Source of the DNA: Nymphaea colorata
Lineage: Eukaryota > Streptophyta > Magnoliopsida > Nymphaeales > Nymphaeaceae
Length of the DNA: 64,000 bases
NCBI RefSeq assembly: GCF_008831285.2
Contig: NC_045147.1
Span: 14,982,854 to 15,046,853 of the forward strand
Reading direction: 5' to 3'
In this document: piece after piece, positions 48,824-62,700 of the stretch
Layout: every line of letters starts with the position of its first letter
How positions within the stretch are numbered: position 1 is the first letter of the stretch
The notes under the pieces: model-generated
Databases searched by the model: none
Seen by the model: only the letters and a program-made list of their open reading frames with translations
Told to the model about the DNA's origin: nothing
Program-made: the position numbers and the translations under genes

Positions 48824-51800
48824 ATGGCTTCTTACCCCCTGCTCACGTTTTTCCTGCCTTTTCTCTTCCTTTTCATTGCTCGCCTGTTCAATGTTTCTGA
48901 TGCTCAACTCCTCTTTCAGGTGAAGTCATGAAGCTGTAGGAGAGAGCTCCAATGAGTTTAGAGTCATGCCTACATTGCTGGCGTAATGAAACCTTAATTT
49001 AATTTGTAACCTGGCACATAAGCACTATTAAGCCTTGATGCCTCTTTCTTTATTTCTTTTTGGCAGGACTAGTATTAGAAGATGCGGATATGTTTAATCA
49101 ATGCTTTAATGGGAGTGAGTTACATGCCGCAGTTAGGTGCACGCAACCCATATACGCCATAAACACGGAGGGGACATTTTTGTATTTAAAAAAAATGTTC
49201 TTCCTTGTCTTTTTACTCTTTTTCTTTTCATTTTTATTCTTACAAAAAAGTTTTCTTTTTTTGAGGGTATTTTCTTCATCATAAATACACTGGTTCATGA
49301 AAATTTGGTGCCCTGCCTTGCTAGATTAGTGTGGCCCTAATGCTAAGCAAGGGGAAGATATCATGAGGACTCTGAAATCCCTTCTTTTTTTTTTCCTTGA
49401 CGTCAGGGTTGAGGGTCGACATGAATCATTTACTGGACTTTCACCAGTTCACCGGTTTCATCAGCTAGATTATGCCCATAAGGCAATATATATATATGTG
49501 TGTGTAGGATTTTCTATTTGTTAAGATATATGTTTTTGTATTAATTGATACCCTTCCAATTTGCCCTTAAAAGGGGTTCCTTTTTCTCTTTTTCCTTTCA
49601 ATTCTCTTTTTTTTGGCTTCTAGTCTTCACCTGAACCTTTTCTGTTGTCAAAGGATGCTGCATGTTCGCATAGAACACTATTCATGTGCTCGACCCCTCA
49701 CAAAGCACCACGTCATCTCTCAAAAAGAATGATTTTATAGGCTTTTTGATTTTGTCCTTATAAATGGTGCATTTTTTGTGTTTCTACATTCCCGAAATTC
49801 GGTGCTTGTGACGTGAACAGCATCTACGCCGGATTTTGCAGAGAGAGTCGATTGGGTTAATAATTTCCAGCGACAATTTGCATCTAATTTTTGACTGCGT
49901 ATAAATGTTCTAGAATTGTGAGTTAGGATGTTCGTCTTCGGTAGAAATGGAACCATGCACTTGAATTAATTGTTTTCAATGTCAAAGTCACGCCTGGAGG
50001 AGGAGAAGTTCAAAGAAATGCATACTGATGCAAGCTGCATGCTGAATTATACTGATAATATGAACTGATATTTTACAAGTCGATATTTGTAACATCATAT
50101 GTCTCGATATAAAGATGTACAGAGAATGATCAGTACAAGTTCACACGCTTTTGATCTGCAGGGGTTCAACTGGGAATCATCAAAGAACCCACAAGGATGG
50201 TATCGAGTTCTCAAGAACTTGGTGCCACAGATAGCAGAAGCGGGCGTCACTCACGTATGGCTTCCTCCACCCTCGCAGTCTGTTTCTCCTGAAGGTAACC
50301 CAAATTCACCTACCATTGTTTTATTCTCTCATTTTCATGGTCCGCAAAACTACTGCATAGTTGCTTCTACAATTTGAGGCCAATTTTGCTTCTTTAGAGG
50401 GGACCAACTTTAGAGATTGAATTATCACAGGCCATCAGTCTTCAAATTACCAGAATTCAACCTGCAGAAGCAAAATACTTTTACAGGCATCAAAACAAAC
50501 GGCTATATGCATGTATACATCCTTAATTTTTCACACAAACAGTGTCTGCCTTCCACTTTCTCATATTTTTTTACAGCTCAAGCCTCAATTCTATCGCATG
50601 CATTAATTAACCTTGTAGAATTCCTCCCATAATTATAAGTTCTTTGTTATAAATCATCGACATAGGTTACCTGCCGGGCCGATACTACGATCTTAATGCA
50701 TCAAAATACGGCAACGAAAGGGAATTAACGGACCTCATAAGGACATTCCAGGCATCAAATATCAAATGCATAGCCGACGTCGTGATCAACCATCGGACGG
50801 CGTCTCGGAAGGACAGGCGCGGCGTATGGGCTGTGTTTAGTGGTGGGAAGGGCGACAGAAGCCTCAACTGGGGGCCCTGGGCCATATGCAAGGATGACGT
50901 TGAGTACTCCGACGGCACCGGAAACTACGACACAGGAGATGGCTACGGTCCGGCACCGGACATCGACCACCTGAACCCCAGGGTGCAGAGGGATCTCACT
51001 CAGTGGCTCGTCTGGCTCAAGACCCAAGTGGGGTTCGACGGCTGGCGGCTGGACTTCGCAAAGGGGTATTCGACCGCCATAACCAGAGGCTACATACAAC
51101 GGGCCACGCCGCAGTTCGTGGTGGGTGAGGTGTGGAGCTCGTTGGGCTCCGACCCAATTCAAGGCCCCGAAGCTCACCGGAGGGAGCTGGACAACTGGGT
51201 GAAAGAAGCCGGCGGAGTGGCCACTGCATTTGATTTTACCACCAAAGGAGTGCTGCAGTCTGCTGTGACGGATGAGCTATGGCGGTTGAAGGACCCACAG
51301 GGAAGGCCCGCCGGTCTGATCGGAATCTCGCCAGAGAAGGCTGTGACGTTCATAGACAACCACGATACAGGATCCACACAGAAAAACTGGCCTTTCCCGC
51401 CGGACAAAGTCATGCAAGGATACGCCTACATTCTCACACATCCTGGAATCCCTTCAATTGTGAGTACTATATTCACTTCTCTTTGACCGCAACCTCCTTA
51501 ATGTTTTCTTTTCACCAAAATCAGCATGACGATCCACAGTTGCATATCGTATATGCTCCAAGCAAAAATCTTGTCAGTAGTCAAGAAAGTCTTGGTCGAG
51601 TAAAACACAACAAAATTTATGGGTCTCGAAAAATCATGTGAACTAAAAAGTTTTGCATTTATGAACATGTAGAAACAAGAAGATGCTTCAGGTCGTGCAC
51701 ACCTTTTGAAACATATAATGCTTTTGTCTATACCATACCACCCTTTGTAAATTTTGCAGTAATTATGAGTCCTAACTTTTTGAACAATAAACTAATATTT

Positions 51801-52342
51801 GTAAATTGTACACAACCAAAGGATGTCCAGACCCTTTCAACTATATACTAGCATTTGTAAATTGTACACAACTAAGATAGTTTGGCAACAAGAACACTAT
51901 GTTCCTGTTCCATGAATTCACCCTTGGGGTGTAACACTAAAACAAGTATTCCATAAACTTACTCTAATGATTGAAATAGATTAATGAAACACCTACATAG
52001 TATTCCTTTTGCCAAACGATTTGCAAAGCAAAAAAGAAATAATGGATGACAGGTAAAAGATGTCTCGCTAACTGGCATATGCTTATACAGTTCTATGATC
52101 ATTACTTTGACTGGGGTTTGGCTAAAGAGATAAAGATGCTAAGCGGGATCAGAGCGAGGAACGAGATCAAGCCTCAGAGCTCGGTTGAGATACTTGCTGC
52201 AGAAAGAGATATCTATGTTGCTAAGATTGATGGGAAGGTCATCACAAAAATAGGGTCAAGGTATGATGTTGGTGGTCTGGTGCCTCCAGGGTTCTGCTTG
52301 GCTACTTCTGGGAAGGATTATGCCGTATGGGAGAAAATATAG
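48824..52342 (+). CDS. Secreted alpha-amylase (GH13), copy 1
   Basis: Endo-hydrolysis of alpha-1,4 bonds in starch. Exons 48824-48919, 50162-50294, 50666-51459, 52091-52342 total 1,275 nt, or 424 residues, all GT-AG and in frame. Exon 1 encodes a hydrophobic signal peptide ending ...NVSDA before QLLFQ, so the protein should enter the secretory pathway. Exon 2 gives GFNWESS and [10 protein letters not shown]. Exon 3 carries the barrel core: DVVINHRT, nucleophile Asp206 in [13 protein letters not shown], acid/base Glu231 in VVGEVW, and Asp310 in FIDNHDTGS. Exon 4 encodes the C-terminal sheet domain ([21 protein letters not shown]). Length is normal for plant AMY1-type enzymes. Compared with the cereal enzymes I recall, a few residues are missing after VVGEVW. 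First of three tandem copies; intron 1 is 1,242 bp. Confidence 0.95.
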
Positions 52343-53001
52343 GCAAAAGAGATTTGCTACTTACGTGTTTGGAGGTTTCCATTTCTGTTCATGCAAGTGA
52401 GGAGACACTTCGTTCACTCATTCATGTAGTTGTGTTTTTTATGAACTACTGTCAGCATCATTTGAAAGATTGGATGAGTGAGTTAGTAAATAAATAAAAG
52501 AATGTTAGACTCAAACTTTGCAATGAATGTATCTACAAGCATTAATCCTCCAAAACGGAGGACTTTGGAGATTCAAAGAGTTGGCCTAGTGGCAGCGACC
52601 ACAGCTGTTTGGCGGCAGTTAAGCTTCTGTTCTCATAAGCGTCAAACTCATTATACCAGACAAATTAAGGCGTATTTTTTAAGATAAGGAACATACACAT
52701 GGGTTTGACTACCATGTGTATAAAACGCACGCGCACACACACATATTCATAAATGATGAATTGGCGTGGTTTTGCTAATTAGCAAGTCAAAATTTCGACA
52801 CTGAGATCAAGGTAAAAGGTCTGACCTAAAATTAGAGGAGCATTTAAGAGTAAAGTTCATGGATTCCAAACGCCCATGAGGATCATAGGACTAATCAAAC
52901 CATGAGAATCTCAGGACTAATCAAATCAGAAGTAATTAATTCCCCCTAAGTGCCTTAAAATGAGTCGATAGTAGGACACTGCATCCTTCAAAACCCCTCT
53001 T

Positions 53002-53023
53002 CACTCTCTCTCTCTCTCTCTCT
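53002..53023. repeat. (CT)n microsatellite
   Basis: A run of about ten CT units. Confidence 0.9.
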
Positions 53024-53964
53024 TCCTAAGAAGAGAAAAAGAAGCACAGACTTCTGCATCTCTACTTGCACATTGTGAAAAACTGGCCTGCTACTTATAC
53101 GTATGGGATGCAAATTTAAGTCAAGCTCACTATGAGGAAATGAGTCCTTAGCAGACCAAACTACTAATTGAAGATCATTATAAACATTAACTTTAGCCAT
53201 ATGGTAGGGCGCCAAAGCATAAAACAAACCCCATCAACCACCGTTTCTTCTTCTTATGACTTCCGCCTTTAAACGTTGAATTTCTCCTGATCACAACCTA
53301 TGGAATTTGACAACCTAATAACAAAAAAGTGTAAGCAAATTAATTTCCTGCCTGATCTATGGACCAATTTGAAATCGAGAACGTTCATTTTACCTTCATG
53401 ATCAACTTCACGTGAATCCGCTTTTATGATATTCAAACAACAAAGGTGTTTTCATCTACACTACTATCAACAAGAAAGTGAAATAAATCAATATTTTAAT
53501 ATAAACATATAACTAAAACAAATCAGGTTCTAATATAATACAAAACGTATGTCCTGATCCGTGCCCTTTTCAATAACAAAAGCTGATATAGATTGTTAAT
53601 GATTACTTTACTTCAACAATCGGCACTTCAAAATCTAGTCAAATTGGAAATTGTACATATAGTTTGACCGTGTACCCATTCCGATGGCGTCAAACTTTTC
53701 CGATTGTTAATTTCCCTGGTTTCAGCAAACAGGTGGTGCGTGGGAAGCGTGTTCAGTAATCGTTAACTTTCCTGGTTTCAGCAGCTTCCAGCATGAGAAC
53801 GGAGGCCTTTTCCGTTATAAGAAAAGTTTGAATGACAAGAGGAGGCCAAATTAAATTAATAAATGTTGAAGTTGGATACATACATGATTAAGGCCCTGCC
53901 ATCCAAGCATGGCCGACCCCATGACCAAAATGCCATTGAGCTTATAAAAGGAGCCACTCCATAT

Positions 53965-54196
53965 GAAGAAAGATGAAAAATATGCCTTTTTGCAAAATCT
54001 TAAATTTTTAAACATTTTGAGAAATCATAAAAATTAGAGAAAAATAAAGTACACGAGAAACTAACAAGACATCAAAAGTAAGTAGATAAACAATAAATAG
54101 AAAATAGAAACAAGTAGTTTGACATTAACAAAAAAGTAGAAAAAATGCCTACAATGAAAAAAATTTTGAAAAACGAGTTTTTTCCGTTTGTTTTTT

Positions 54197-54253
<57 letters not shown>

Positions 54254-54336
54254 GCCTTTTTACTCATCTTGTCGGCTGACTTATTTTTCATATTTTTAAC
54301 TCAATTAAAAAAAAACACGAATTTCATGACTATGAT
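53965..54336 (+). mobile_element. MITE-like repeat, family M1 copy 4 with internal (AT)n
   Basis: Carries the family blocks GAGAAACTAACAAGACATCAAAAG, AACAATAAATAGAAAATAG and a right end ATGACTATG. A long AT microsatellite (54199-54251) has expanded inside it. It lies between the first and second amylase genes. Confidence 0.6.
54199..54251. repeat. (AT)n microsatellite
   Basis: About 26 uninterrupted AT units inside an M1 MITE copy. Confidence 0.95.
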
Positions 54337-55972
54337 TTAAAGTGCCACTTACTCTACTTGAGGAGAGCTGTTTGACAGCTGTAACAATTATATACTTTTT
54401 CATGAATCTAACTAGTGGACAAACTGGTCTACGTTAACTTTAGCTATTTTTTTTTTCTTTTGTTGAGGGAGTACTTTTTATTTTGTTTAAATGTATTTCC
54501 TTCTTTGTTGAGAAAGAAATTATTTTGCTTTTTTATTTGGTCTTTACACGAGCTTTCCTTTTTTTTTTCTTTTTCATTTGCAGAAGGATGATATAAATTT
54601 ACTACGATCATTTTTTTTAGAAAAAAATACATAATAAAATTTAACCATTTTCTGATTTGAGGCCATGTTACAAGTTTTTTTAAAGTAAAATTAAGTGTGT
54701 TTAGTACACATTGTAAAAATTAAGAGAAACTTTTTTTCTAACAGTTAAAAATTATTGTTTTATGGTTCTCCTCAATAAAAATTTAGTTGAGCATTCTTTA
54801 ACCGTCACCACGAAACATAGCAAGAAGAAGCAATAGCAAGAAGAAGCAAGAGGCAATCCTGCATGGCATCTCTAAACTAATCCACGGTCACTACTGAAGC
54901 AAAGCATGAAACAACCAAGAAATGAGCACAAAGCTCCTTACACGACGGAGAATGAAGCATTTCATAATGATGAAAACACAACATAAACCAAAACAGCAAC
55001 AACTTTAATCGGTAGAAAAATAAAAGCTCCAAACAATTGAACGCGACAATGAAAAAAATACAAATATGAACCCATCGAGACGTCAACTAAAATCCGCAAT
55101 GAAAAAGGGGCTAAAAGAAATCCCAAATCAATAATCAATTAAGTCCCCAAATCAAGAACCGAAATGGGCAGATGCAAAGAACCAAAGAAGAAGAAGGGGA
55201 CGTGGGCGAAGGCGGCTACATGGGGACGAGATGTGAAGTTGGTTGCTTGGCGTCGAGGATTTCTTCAAAAGGAATCGACGGTGAAGGCGGAAGGGATGGG
55301 AAGGCAGCTGCTTGGCGACGAGAAACACCATGAGAGAGGAAGATAGAGAGACGGGGTGGGGAAGAAATAGGGTCAGATACAGAGATAGAGAATGAGATGA
55401 CGTTGCGGAAGCAGGAAAACGTTGCCAATGGAGCCGGAAAACGTCCAGTTGTCGTTGTCAACTTCCGGGAACCCTGTGGCTGGAGCAAGGCAGCGGTGAG
55501 GCATTTATCATCTGAGGTAGAGACGAAATGAGTAGATGCAAACCCCTGAATCATAGACGATGACGGTGAAAGTTCATCCGGAGGTCGGACTTTTGAGCGG
55601 GTGAACTTTCACCACCCTATTGTTTGGTAGGTCGTGAGTACAGCGAAGTAAATTTCACCTCACCGTATAGTTTTTCCCCTCCCCTCTCGTTTTATCTCAG
55701 CTACCCATTCAATATGATTTGCTTATGTTTCTGGGCCACAATAAGTGGTTGAAACCTTATCTGGCTATAAATATACATAAGGCCCGTCCTCGTGTGCGTT
55801 ACTTTAGTCATCAGACACTTTGAGCATATACAGAAGATGGATTCAACGTGGAACGATTCTTCTTATTCATTTTGACTTATCCTTGACCCCTCTCAGGAAA
55901 CTTTTGGTGCTTTGGTTTTTTTCTTTTTTAATCTCTTATGATACCTTGGCATTAACTCAGTTCGTTTCACAT

Positions 55973-55980
55973 TATAAATA
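55973..55980 (+). promoter_or_regulatory. TATA box of amylase 2
   Basis: TATAAATA, 65 bp before the ATG at 56045. A TATCC core (TTATCCTTGAC) lies about 95 bp further up. TATCC elements are known in plant amylase promoters, but their role here is inference. Confidence 0.6.
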
Positions 55981-56044
55981 CCCCTTTGTAGAGACCTAAT
56001 GCAGGGCAGCCCATCCCATTCAACAGCTTTCCTTTTCTTTTCCC

Positions 56045-59000
56045 ATGGCTCCCCTAAACAAGCGATTCTTCTGTTCACTTCTTTCTCTTTCGATCTTAAT
56101 ATCCTTGCAGTCTTCCTATGCGCAGCTTCTCTTTCAGGTATAGAGATGTTGCAGAAAGGAGCGGCGCTCAGATTCATCTTTGGTTACCTTGTTTTTGGCT
56201 TTTCGTGTATATAATGACTTACTGGCTGATGACTCTTTTTATGATGGTGTCTACATATTCTACGGCTTTTCTTTCTTACCAATAAGTTTTTACGTATCAA
56301 TTTGAGTAGTAGACTTCGCCACCCACTTGAAGGCATTCCATGTAAGCAAAATCATAGATGCCTTAAGTTTTGACATGGTCTACGCCCTCGCCGGTCAATG
56401 GGTTTTTCATTATGACTATCACCGAGAGCTCGTGACATATTTTACACGCCGTCCTAGACGAGATCAAGTTGAGTGCACTGGGTGGAGCATGAAACAGAGT
56501 ATGATAGTCATTTTCAAAAAAATGTCATTTTTGGACTTTAACTTTTTCACCATCTTTTTTTGTCTTGTAAGAGGCTCTCCTTTCTACATGCTAAAATGTA
56601 TTTTGGTCATTACATACTTTCATGCGAATTTTTTTTTTTTTTTTATGTACAAAGATGTGCACACAAGTTTCAATCTAAGCAGTGGGGGGAGATAGGTGGG
56701 TGGGGCATGGGCGGTTTATGCCCCCACAGAGCCTATTATCTAAAAGCATAACTTGGTTGAACCTGATAGACCTAGGTCGGTCTAATTATACAAGACTCTC
56801 AGGTCACTATTTCATGAGACTCGGGTCACTGTCACACAACCAATTAAAATTTTATTAACTATATATTAACGTCTCATAGACTTTTTTTTTTTTAAACTTG
56901 ACCCCTGGATCTATTTGGTGTTCCCATTCGTTGAAAAAGCAAAAAGTAGCTAATGGGGTATACGTCCTCTATCCATTTAATTCTCTCCCTGCGAATACAT
57001 ATGGGAAAGGACAGGAACTTTGATCAGTCGATGTGTTAAAACAAGTAATTTATCTCTTTGCTTAGTGAAACCATCCATAAATAATCATATGAAATGAACC
57101 TTCACAAGTTTTGTCACCAATGAAGGCCACCATATCACAGCATCGTCGGGCTAAATTCCATGGTCCTCTCTTTTGAATTTAATTTTTCTCCCTTCCTTTC
57201 CGTTGACGAGTTAGTAGGACTAATCCGTCCATGTTGAAACCTTCTTTATTTTAGTTTAGGAAAGTAACCACGTGTTATGTCTGATGGAAGAAAATGCTGA
57301 GCACCACTGACTAATTGTATGTAGATTCTTTCTGAGATTATTCCGTAATAGTTCCACACCTTATTAATTTACTTTAAGCTCATCCTTCGTGTTTTATGCT
57401 TTCTGAATTCGTGTTCTTCAAACATAATGTATCCGTCCTTCCATCTTTTACCTTAATGGATTGCCTAAAATTCAAATTTTAATTATTATGGGTTTGTGGG
57501 TAGAGAAATTAAAATCTGTTCACCCTGTACTGCACTTTAACTTTGTTCCCTGCCCTGCATGCATCTTGTGTATCCATATTTGCATGTGCTTTTCATAATT
57601 CTGTCGTGCAATATCAAACGGAGTCCAGGAGTTTTGACAGAAACACCATGCATATAGATTTTATACTTAATTTGTTCTCCAGTATTTGCATGAAACTCAT
57701 ATCTCAAACCGTGCATGAAATTTGATTAGTTCATTTGTTCTCCACATATCCGTGTTGTTGGTTCAGACCTTCAACTGGGAATCGTCTAAGAACAGCCAAG
57801 GGTGGTACAATGTCGTGAAGAAGTTGGTGCCTCAGATAGCGGAGGCTGGGGTCACTCATGTCTGGCTCCCTCCACCCTCGCAGTCGGTTTCTCCTGAAGG
57901 TAGCCATTCCTGTTCTTGATCTCAGTCGCTCACCTTCATTTGTTTAAATAGCGTATCTGTTCATGATCTTTACGTTCTTTGTGATCTCTAAATCTTTTCT
58001 AAGATGAAACAGATCCTTCTTTTCACTAGAAAGCGTTCGCCTTATTATCTATAAGTTTACCATCCTTTTAAGTAAGATCTTTGAGATAATGAAGCTCTTC
58101 TTCGATTGTAAAGCTGCTATCTTAGCTTGACTTGAAACATAAAAATGGTAAATCAACTAACTATGTTTTGAAACGAAAAGAGAACAGTTACAAAAATCAA
58201 GCAATGACAAGTTGTTTTTTAAGTTATGCAGGCTACCTGCCTGGAAGGTTATACGACCTGAATGCCTCAAAATACGGGTCGGAGTCCGAACTAAGAGAAC
58301 TGATAAGCGAGTTCCATGCATCGAACATCAAGTGCCTTGCGGATGTGGTGATGAACCACCGGACGGCAGCCAAGAAGGACGGGCGAGGGATTTGGTGCAT
58401 CTTCGATGGAGGGAAGGGCGACGGCAGCCTCGATTGGGGTCCCTGGTCCATCTGCAAGGACGACAGAGAGTATTCCGACGGTTCCGGCAACAATGACAGC
58501 GGAGACGGCTACCCTCCGGCACCGGACTTGGACCACCTTAACCATCGAGTGCAGGCCGAGATGACGGAGTGGCTCAACTGGCTCAAGACAGACATCGGCT
58601 TCGACGGCTGGCGTCTCGACTTTGCCAGAGGCTACTCACCGGACGTGACCAGGGGCTACATTGAGCGCGGGGAGCCCCAGTTCGTGGTGGGCGAGGTCTG
58701 GACCTCGTTGGGCCAGGACCCTGTTCAGGGCCCAGAGCAACACCGGCAAGAGCTCGACAGGTGGGTGAACGGCGCCGGCGGGGTCGCGACGGCGTTTGAC
58801 TTCACCACCAAAGGGGTGCTGCAGATTGCTGTCAACAATGAGCTGTGGAGGTTGAAGGATCCTCAGGGAAGGCCCTCCGGGCTGATCGGAATAGCACCGC
58901 AGAAGGCTGTGACGTTTATAGACAACCATGACACAGGATCCACTCAGAAAAGTTGGCCCTTCCCGTCGGACAAGGTTATGCAGGGATATGCTTACATTCT

Positions 59001-59701
59001 CACACATCCTGGGATACCATCCATTGTGAGTATGATATAGTTCAAATTCGTTTACTCGAATTTAGTAACGAAATTTGGATTCCATCAATGACCAACTTGG
59101 TTAAATATATATATATATAATATGCACTTTCATACCAAACATGACTCTGAGCTCCATGTTCGGTTAAGTCCAACCAAGATCTAACCAGATTACATATAAA
59201 GACAGATCTTATGGTAATTGGTTCTGTATTCGAAGCTCAACTCTGAGATCGGTCAAATTTTGGGGTTTCTTTGGACTTAAAATAAAGAACGGGGCACCTA
59301 ATTGCTGATAATGCAGTAGCCAATATCTAATTAGTTGCCATCAGATGTCGGACCTGATAGTTGAATGTCATTTGTGCAAGGTTTCTTGTGTGAATAATCA
59401 TTAAACTGGGAAATCTTCATTTTGCTCTTAATTTGGGCTTTTGCAGTTTTATGATCACTACTTTGACTGGGGGATGGCGGAAGAGATCAAGAGGCTGACG
59501 AAGATCAGGGCTGAGAACGGGATTGAGCCGGGAAGCTCATGTGAGATACTGGCTGCCGATGCAGATCTTTATGTAGCTAAGATTGAAGGGAAGGTCATCA
59601 CAAAGATCGGGTCGAGGTACAACATGGGGGGCTTGATACCACCTGGGTTCCAGTTGGCCGCTTCTGGCAATGGTTATGCCGTCTGGCAGATGAACCGTTA
59701 A
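56045..59701 (+). CDS. Secreted alpha-amylase (GH13), copy 2
   Basis: Exons 56045-56137, 57767-57899, 58232-59025, 59447-59701 total 1,275 nt, or 424 residues, in frame. The start [10 protein letters not shown] opens a signal peptide ending SSYA before QLLFQ. Exon 2 begins with Thr instead of Gly (QTFNWESS for the family's QGFNWESS), although the AG acceptor is clear. Catalytic Asp205 ([12 protein letters not shown]), Glu230 (VVGEVW) and Asp309 (IDNHDTGS) are all present. Exon 3 is the same length as in copy 1. The C-terminus is [20 protein letters not shown]...YAVWQMNR. Intron 1 is the longest of the array (1,629 bp). It appears functional; likely an extracellular or vacuolar starch-degrading enzyme. 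Confidence 0.95.
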
Positions 59702-62700
59702 CTAGGCAGACTGCCTCCAAGTCCCGCACCCATTGCGTCATTTGCGAGGAGACTTTTCTTTTTTTGCTTTTCCAGCGTCCTTCTTAGTTTCGAGGCAGGA
59801 TTTTCTTCATTTACTGCATCTCTGTAGTGCGGTCACCCTATACACTCGATCGTTAAATGCTTTTCTATGTTCGAAAATGGTCATCAGGATAACATTTGTA
59901 GGGATGTAAGTGCAGTCAGAATCAGTTCAATTAAGGAATTACATCTCCAAATATGGCTACAGATACATCTTCATTAGGTCTGGATTTCGGTTTAGAATTA
60001 GGAGTTAGTACTTGAAAGCTCATGAACCATTTATGCGTGCAACTTTAACGTATAATTAATAGGCTATGGGCTTCATATATATACGGTGTCGAGTCACTCA
60101 AATTTACTGACAACAGTGCAGCCTCCCTGCATCTTCTCACCAAATGAATACTCCTAGTTCGAACACTGAAATTTTAATTTGAAGAACCCTGTGCTTTACA
60201 CCGTTACGTACAGGGAAGGGTAGTACACGTCAGATGATATATCTTGAGGGGCGCCATTTAAAACACTTCCTCATTTGAAACACTGTCTCACGAGATATTT
60301 GGCATCCCTTGTATATTAAAAGCTCTGAAATTGGTCTCCCTGTATCACTTCTTTCGTCCAATACAACTGAAATACACTCATGAAACGTTCAGTCTGACTT
60401 CTCTCCCTCTCTTTCTTTCCATTATATGCACAACTTTGTCAGTCGATGTCCAAAATATTAAAAAACATGCAACTTCATGATTGCTGGTTCAGAATTATGA
60501 CCTTGGTCTATTCAATATTCGATCTCCAAACAAGCACAAAATGTTTGGATGTTCATGGTGCACATAACCACCTTTCTGAAAAAGCTCCCTATTTTTTTTT
60601 TTTAGAGAAAGACAAAAAATGCAACCCACAATGCCGCATGGGCGGCTTAATGAGTTGACAACTGGTTTCATCCACTCGAACTTGGAAGTATGTTTGGGTG
60701 CAAGTGCTGGTGGCTTAGAGGCACATGTCATGCTGGGGCCGAATTCATTGACGGTGAGTTGCAACAGATATCAGTCGAAAGAGAGAAAGGGGTGGAGTAC
60801 TTTAGAGATTTTTTTAAGAAAAAATGCCTGTCTAGATTTTTTAACTTTTTCATTACCCTTTTTTTTTTGTCTTTTTTGGAGGATCTCCTTTTTATTAATG
60901 GGGGTTATTTTTATGAACTGGAGGTAATCTATTTCTGATCATTGTATCTGCTGATAAATGACTTTTTGTCTATCCGTCCGCTGGTGCATATATCCATCTT
61001 CCAAATATCTGACCACGAAGGTTCAAGACGCCTCAACCATAATTTGTCCACAACATTTAATTTTTCTGGGAGTTTTCGGCAAGTCATAAGGCCATTATCA
61101 ATTTAGCCTGTATGCCGCCGCCATGAATGGTACCTGCCCCAGCTTCTCTGCCGACCTTATGTTATCTTGGTTTCCACGTTTCTCTTCCTGTGTCTAGCCG
61201 GACGTAGTCGGCATACGTAGCCGGAATATCTTGGATAAGCTTCACGCGCACGCACTTGGATAGGGCGAGGGAGTTGTCGGCAGCTCAGCATTAACACTTT
61301 CCGTGGAACAACTAATGCAAGCGTTTCTAGAGTTATTTCGCCTTACCATTGAAGAATGCTGGGTACAGAACGTTGAATTAGAAACGTACAAATGCTATAT
61401 TCTACGGGTCTTGTATCCAACGTTTACATTCATTTCAATGGATCAAATATATACACTATAACCCAAGGTCGAACGAACTGAAATTTCGCTCCTGCTTCGT
61501 AGTTGTCCATAAAAATGCGCCTCCCTGTTAACAAGTTTTAAAAATTTAGATCTGCTTTTCATAATATATGTGGCAGACAGATTGCAAAGTGTTAGTCTTA
61601 TGCAGTCATCCATTTTAACGAACAGCATGCATCTGATCTTTCCTAAATTCACATTTATGAGTCATATAACTTATCTTCAGTATGCTTTTCCCTTAAGTGG
61701 ACTGTAATATATAAACTCCGAAAAGAGGTGCATAATTAGAATCCAAAAGGTATAAAAGAAGCAGAGCATATATATATAATCATAAGTGTTACAGCTGAAG
61801 TCCAGGCTTATCTGAAATTAGATGATACAGAGTGAATGCAACAAGTTGCAGACGGGCGTGGTAAACGATCAGTGTGTATCTAGTGCACCTGTTTCTCAGC
61901 CACGCATGGGGGGTGTCATCTGGCAGCAGCTACTGCACCGCTACCGACTACTCTACCCAACGTGGCTGTTGTAGTCGACGTTGTGGATAACGGTAGTTGA
62001 AAAAGGGAAAACAAAGATCGAAAGGTTCTAGCCAAGCATCTTATCCACAGACTCGAAGAACTGCCAGCAGCGAAAAGTGGCGGCCATTCTCCTGATCCAA
62101 GAAATTAAACCTTTTCATGATAGTCGGTTTATTTTTTCGACTGCCATTAGTTTGAGAACTTCAATGTGTGCAGCCAGATGAGAGCAGATAACCAAGAAAC
62201 TCCCCAGCTAAACAGTGAGCACTAGTCGGCTCCAAACAGATCCTGAATTCAATGATAAACACGTTATCACACAAAGAAGCCGGACCAAGATTTTCAATAA
62301 ATGAAAGACTGAGGTATGCTTTCAGCCAAGTCAATGGCCTATACTCAAAATATGGATCCATAGAATGTGGGTTCCAATGAGACCCACAAAATTAAAGAAA
62401 ACAAGGATGCTGCTTCGAGAGGATTACATATAACGGGAAAACAGATTGTATGCGTAATACATACGTTCGTCCCGTGGGAACCTTGACTCAGAATTTTTGG
62501 CTTTGTATGATCAAAAGCGTCACTCGGTTCGCTCAGCTAGGGTAAAGCGACCGCCAACAAACTCAGGCCATGAGCTCGCGAATTTTGAGTCTTCCTACAG
62601 GCTTGACTGGGACGTTGGTTATCCTTATGAGCAACCGACTTGGCTCTTTCTACCTTATCTGCATTGTCGTGTATGCCCGCTAGCATTAAATTCTCTTCTG

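Larger units (their letters stand above)
52343..56044. other. Spacer between amylases 1 and 2
   Basis: Contains a CT microsatellite (about 53002-53023), an M1 MITE with a long AT microsatellite (53965-54336), and a GC-richer patch at 55.16-55.56 kb with an unassigned minus-strand frame. A probable TATA box of amylase 2, TATAAATA at 55973-55980, lies 65 bp before its ATG. No other gene recognised. Confidence 0.6.

Noticed and set aside
50755..51177. Antisense frames opposite the amylase exons (also at 58636-59007 and 63559-63844)
   Set aside because: They are shadows of the GC-rich amylase exon 3 on the other strand and translate to nothing known.
55216..55554. 112-codon minus-strand Ser/Pro-rich frame
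   Set aside because: No splice partner, domain or family; codon use looks non-coding.
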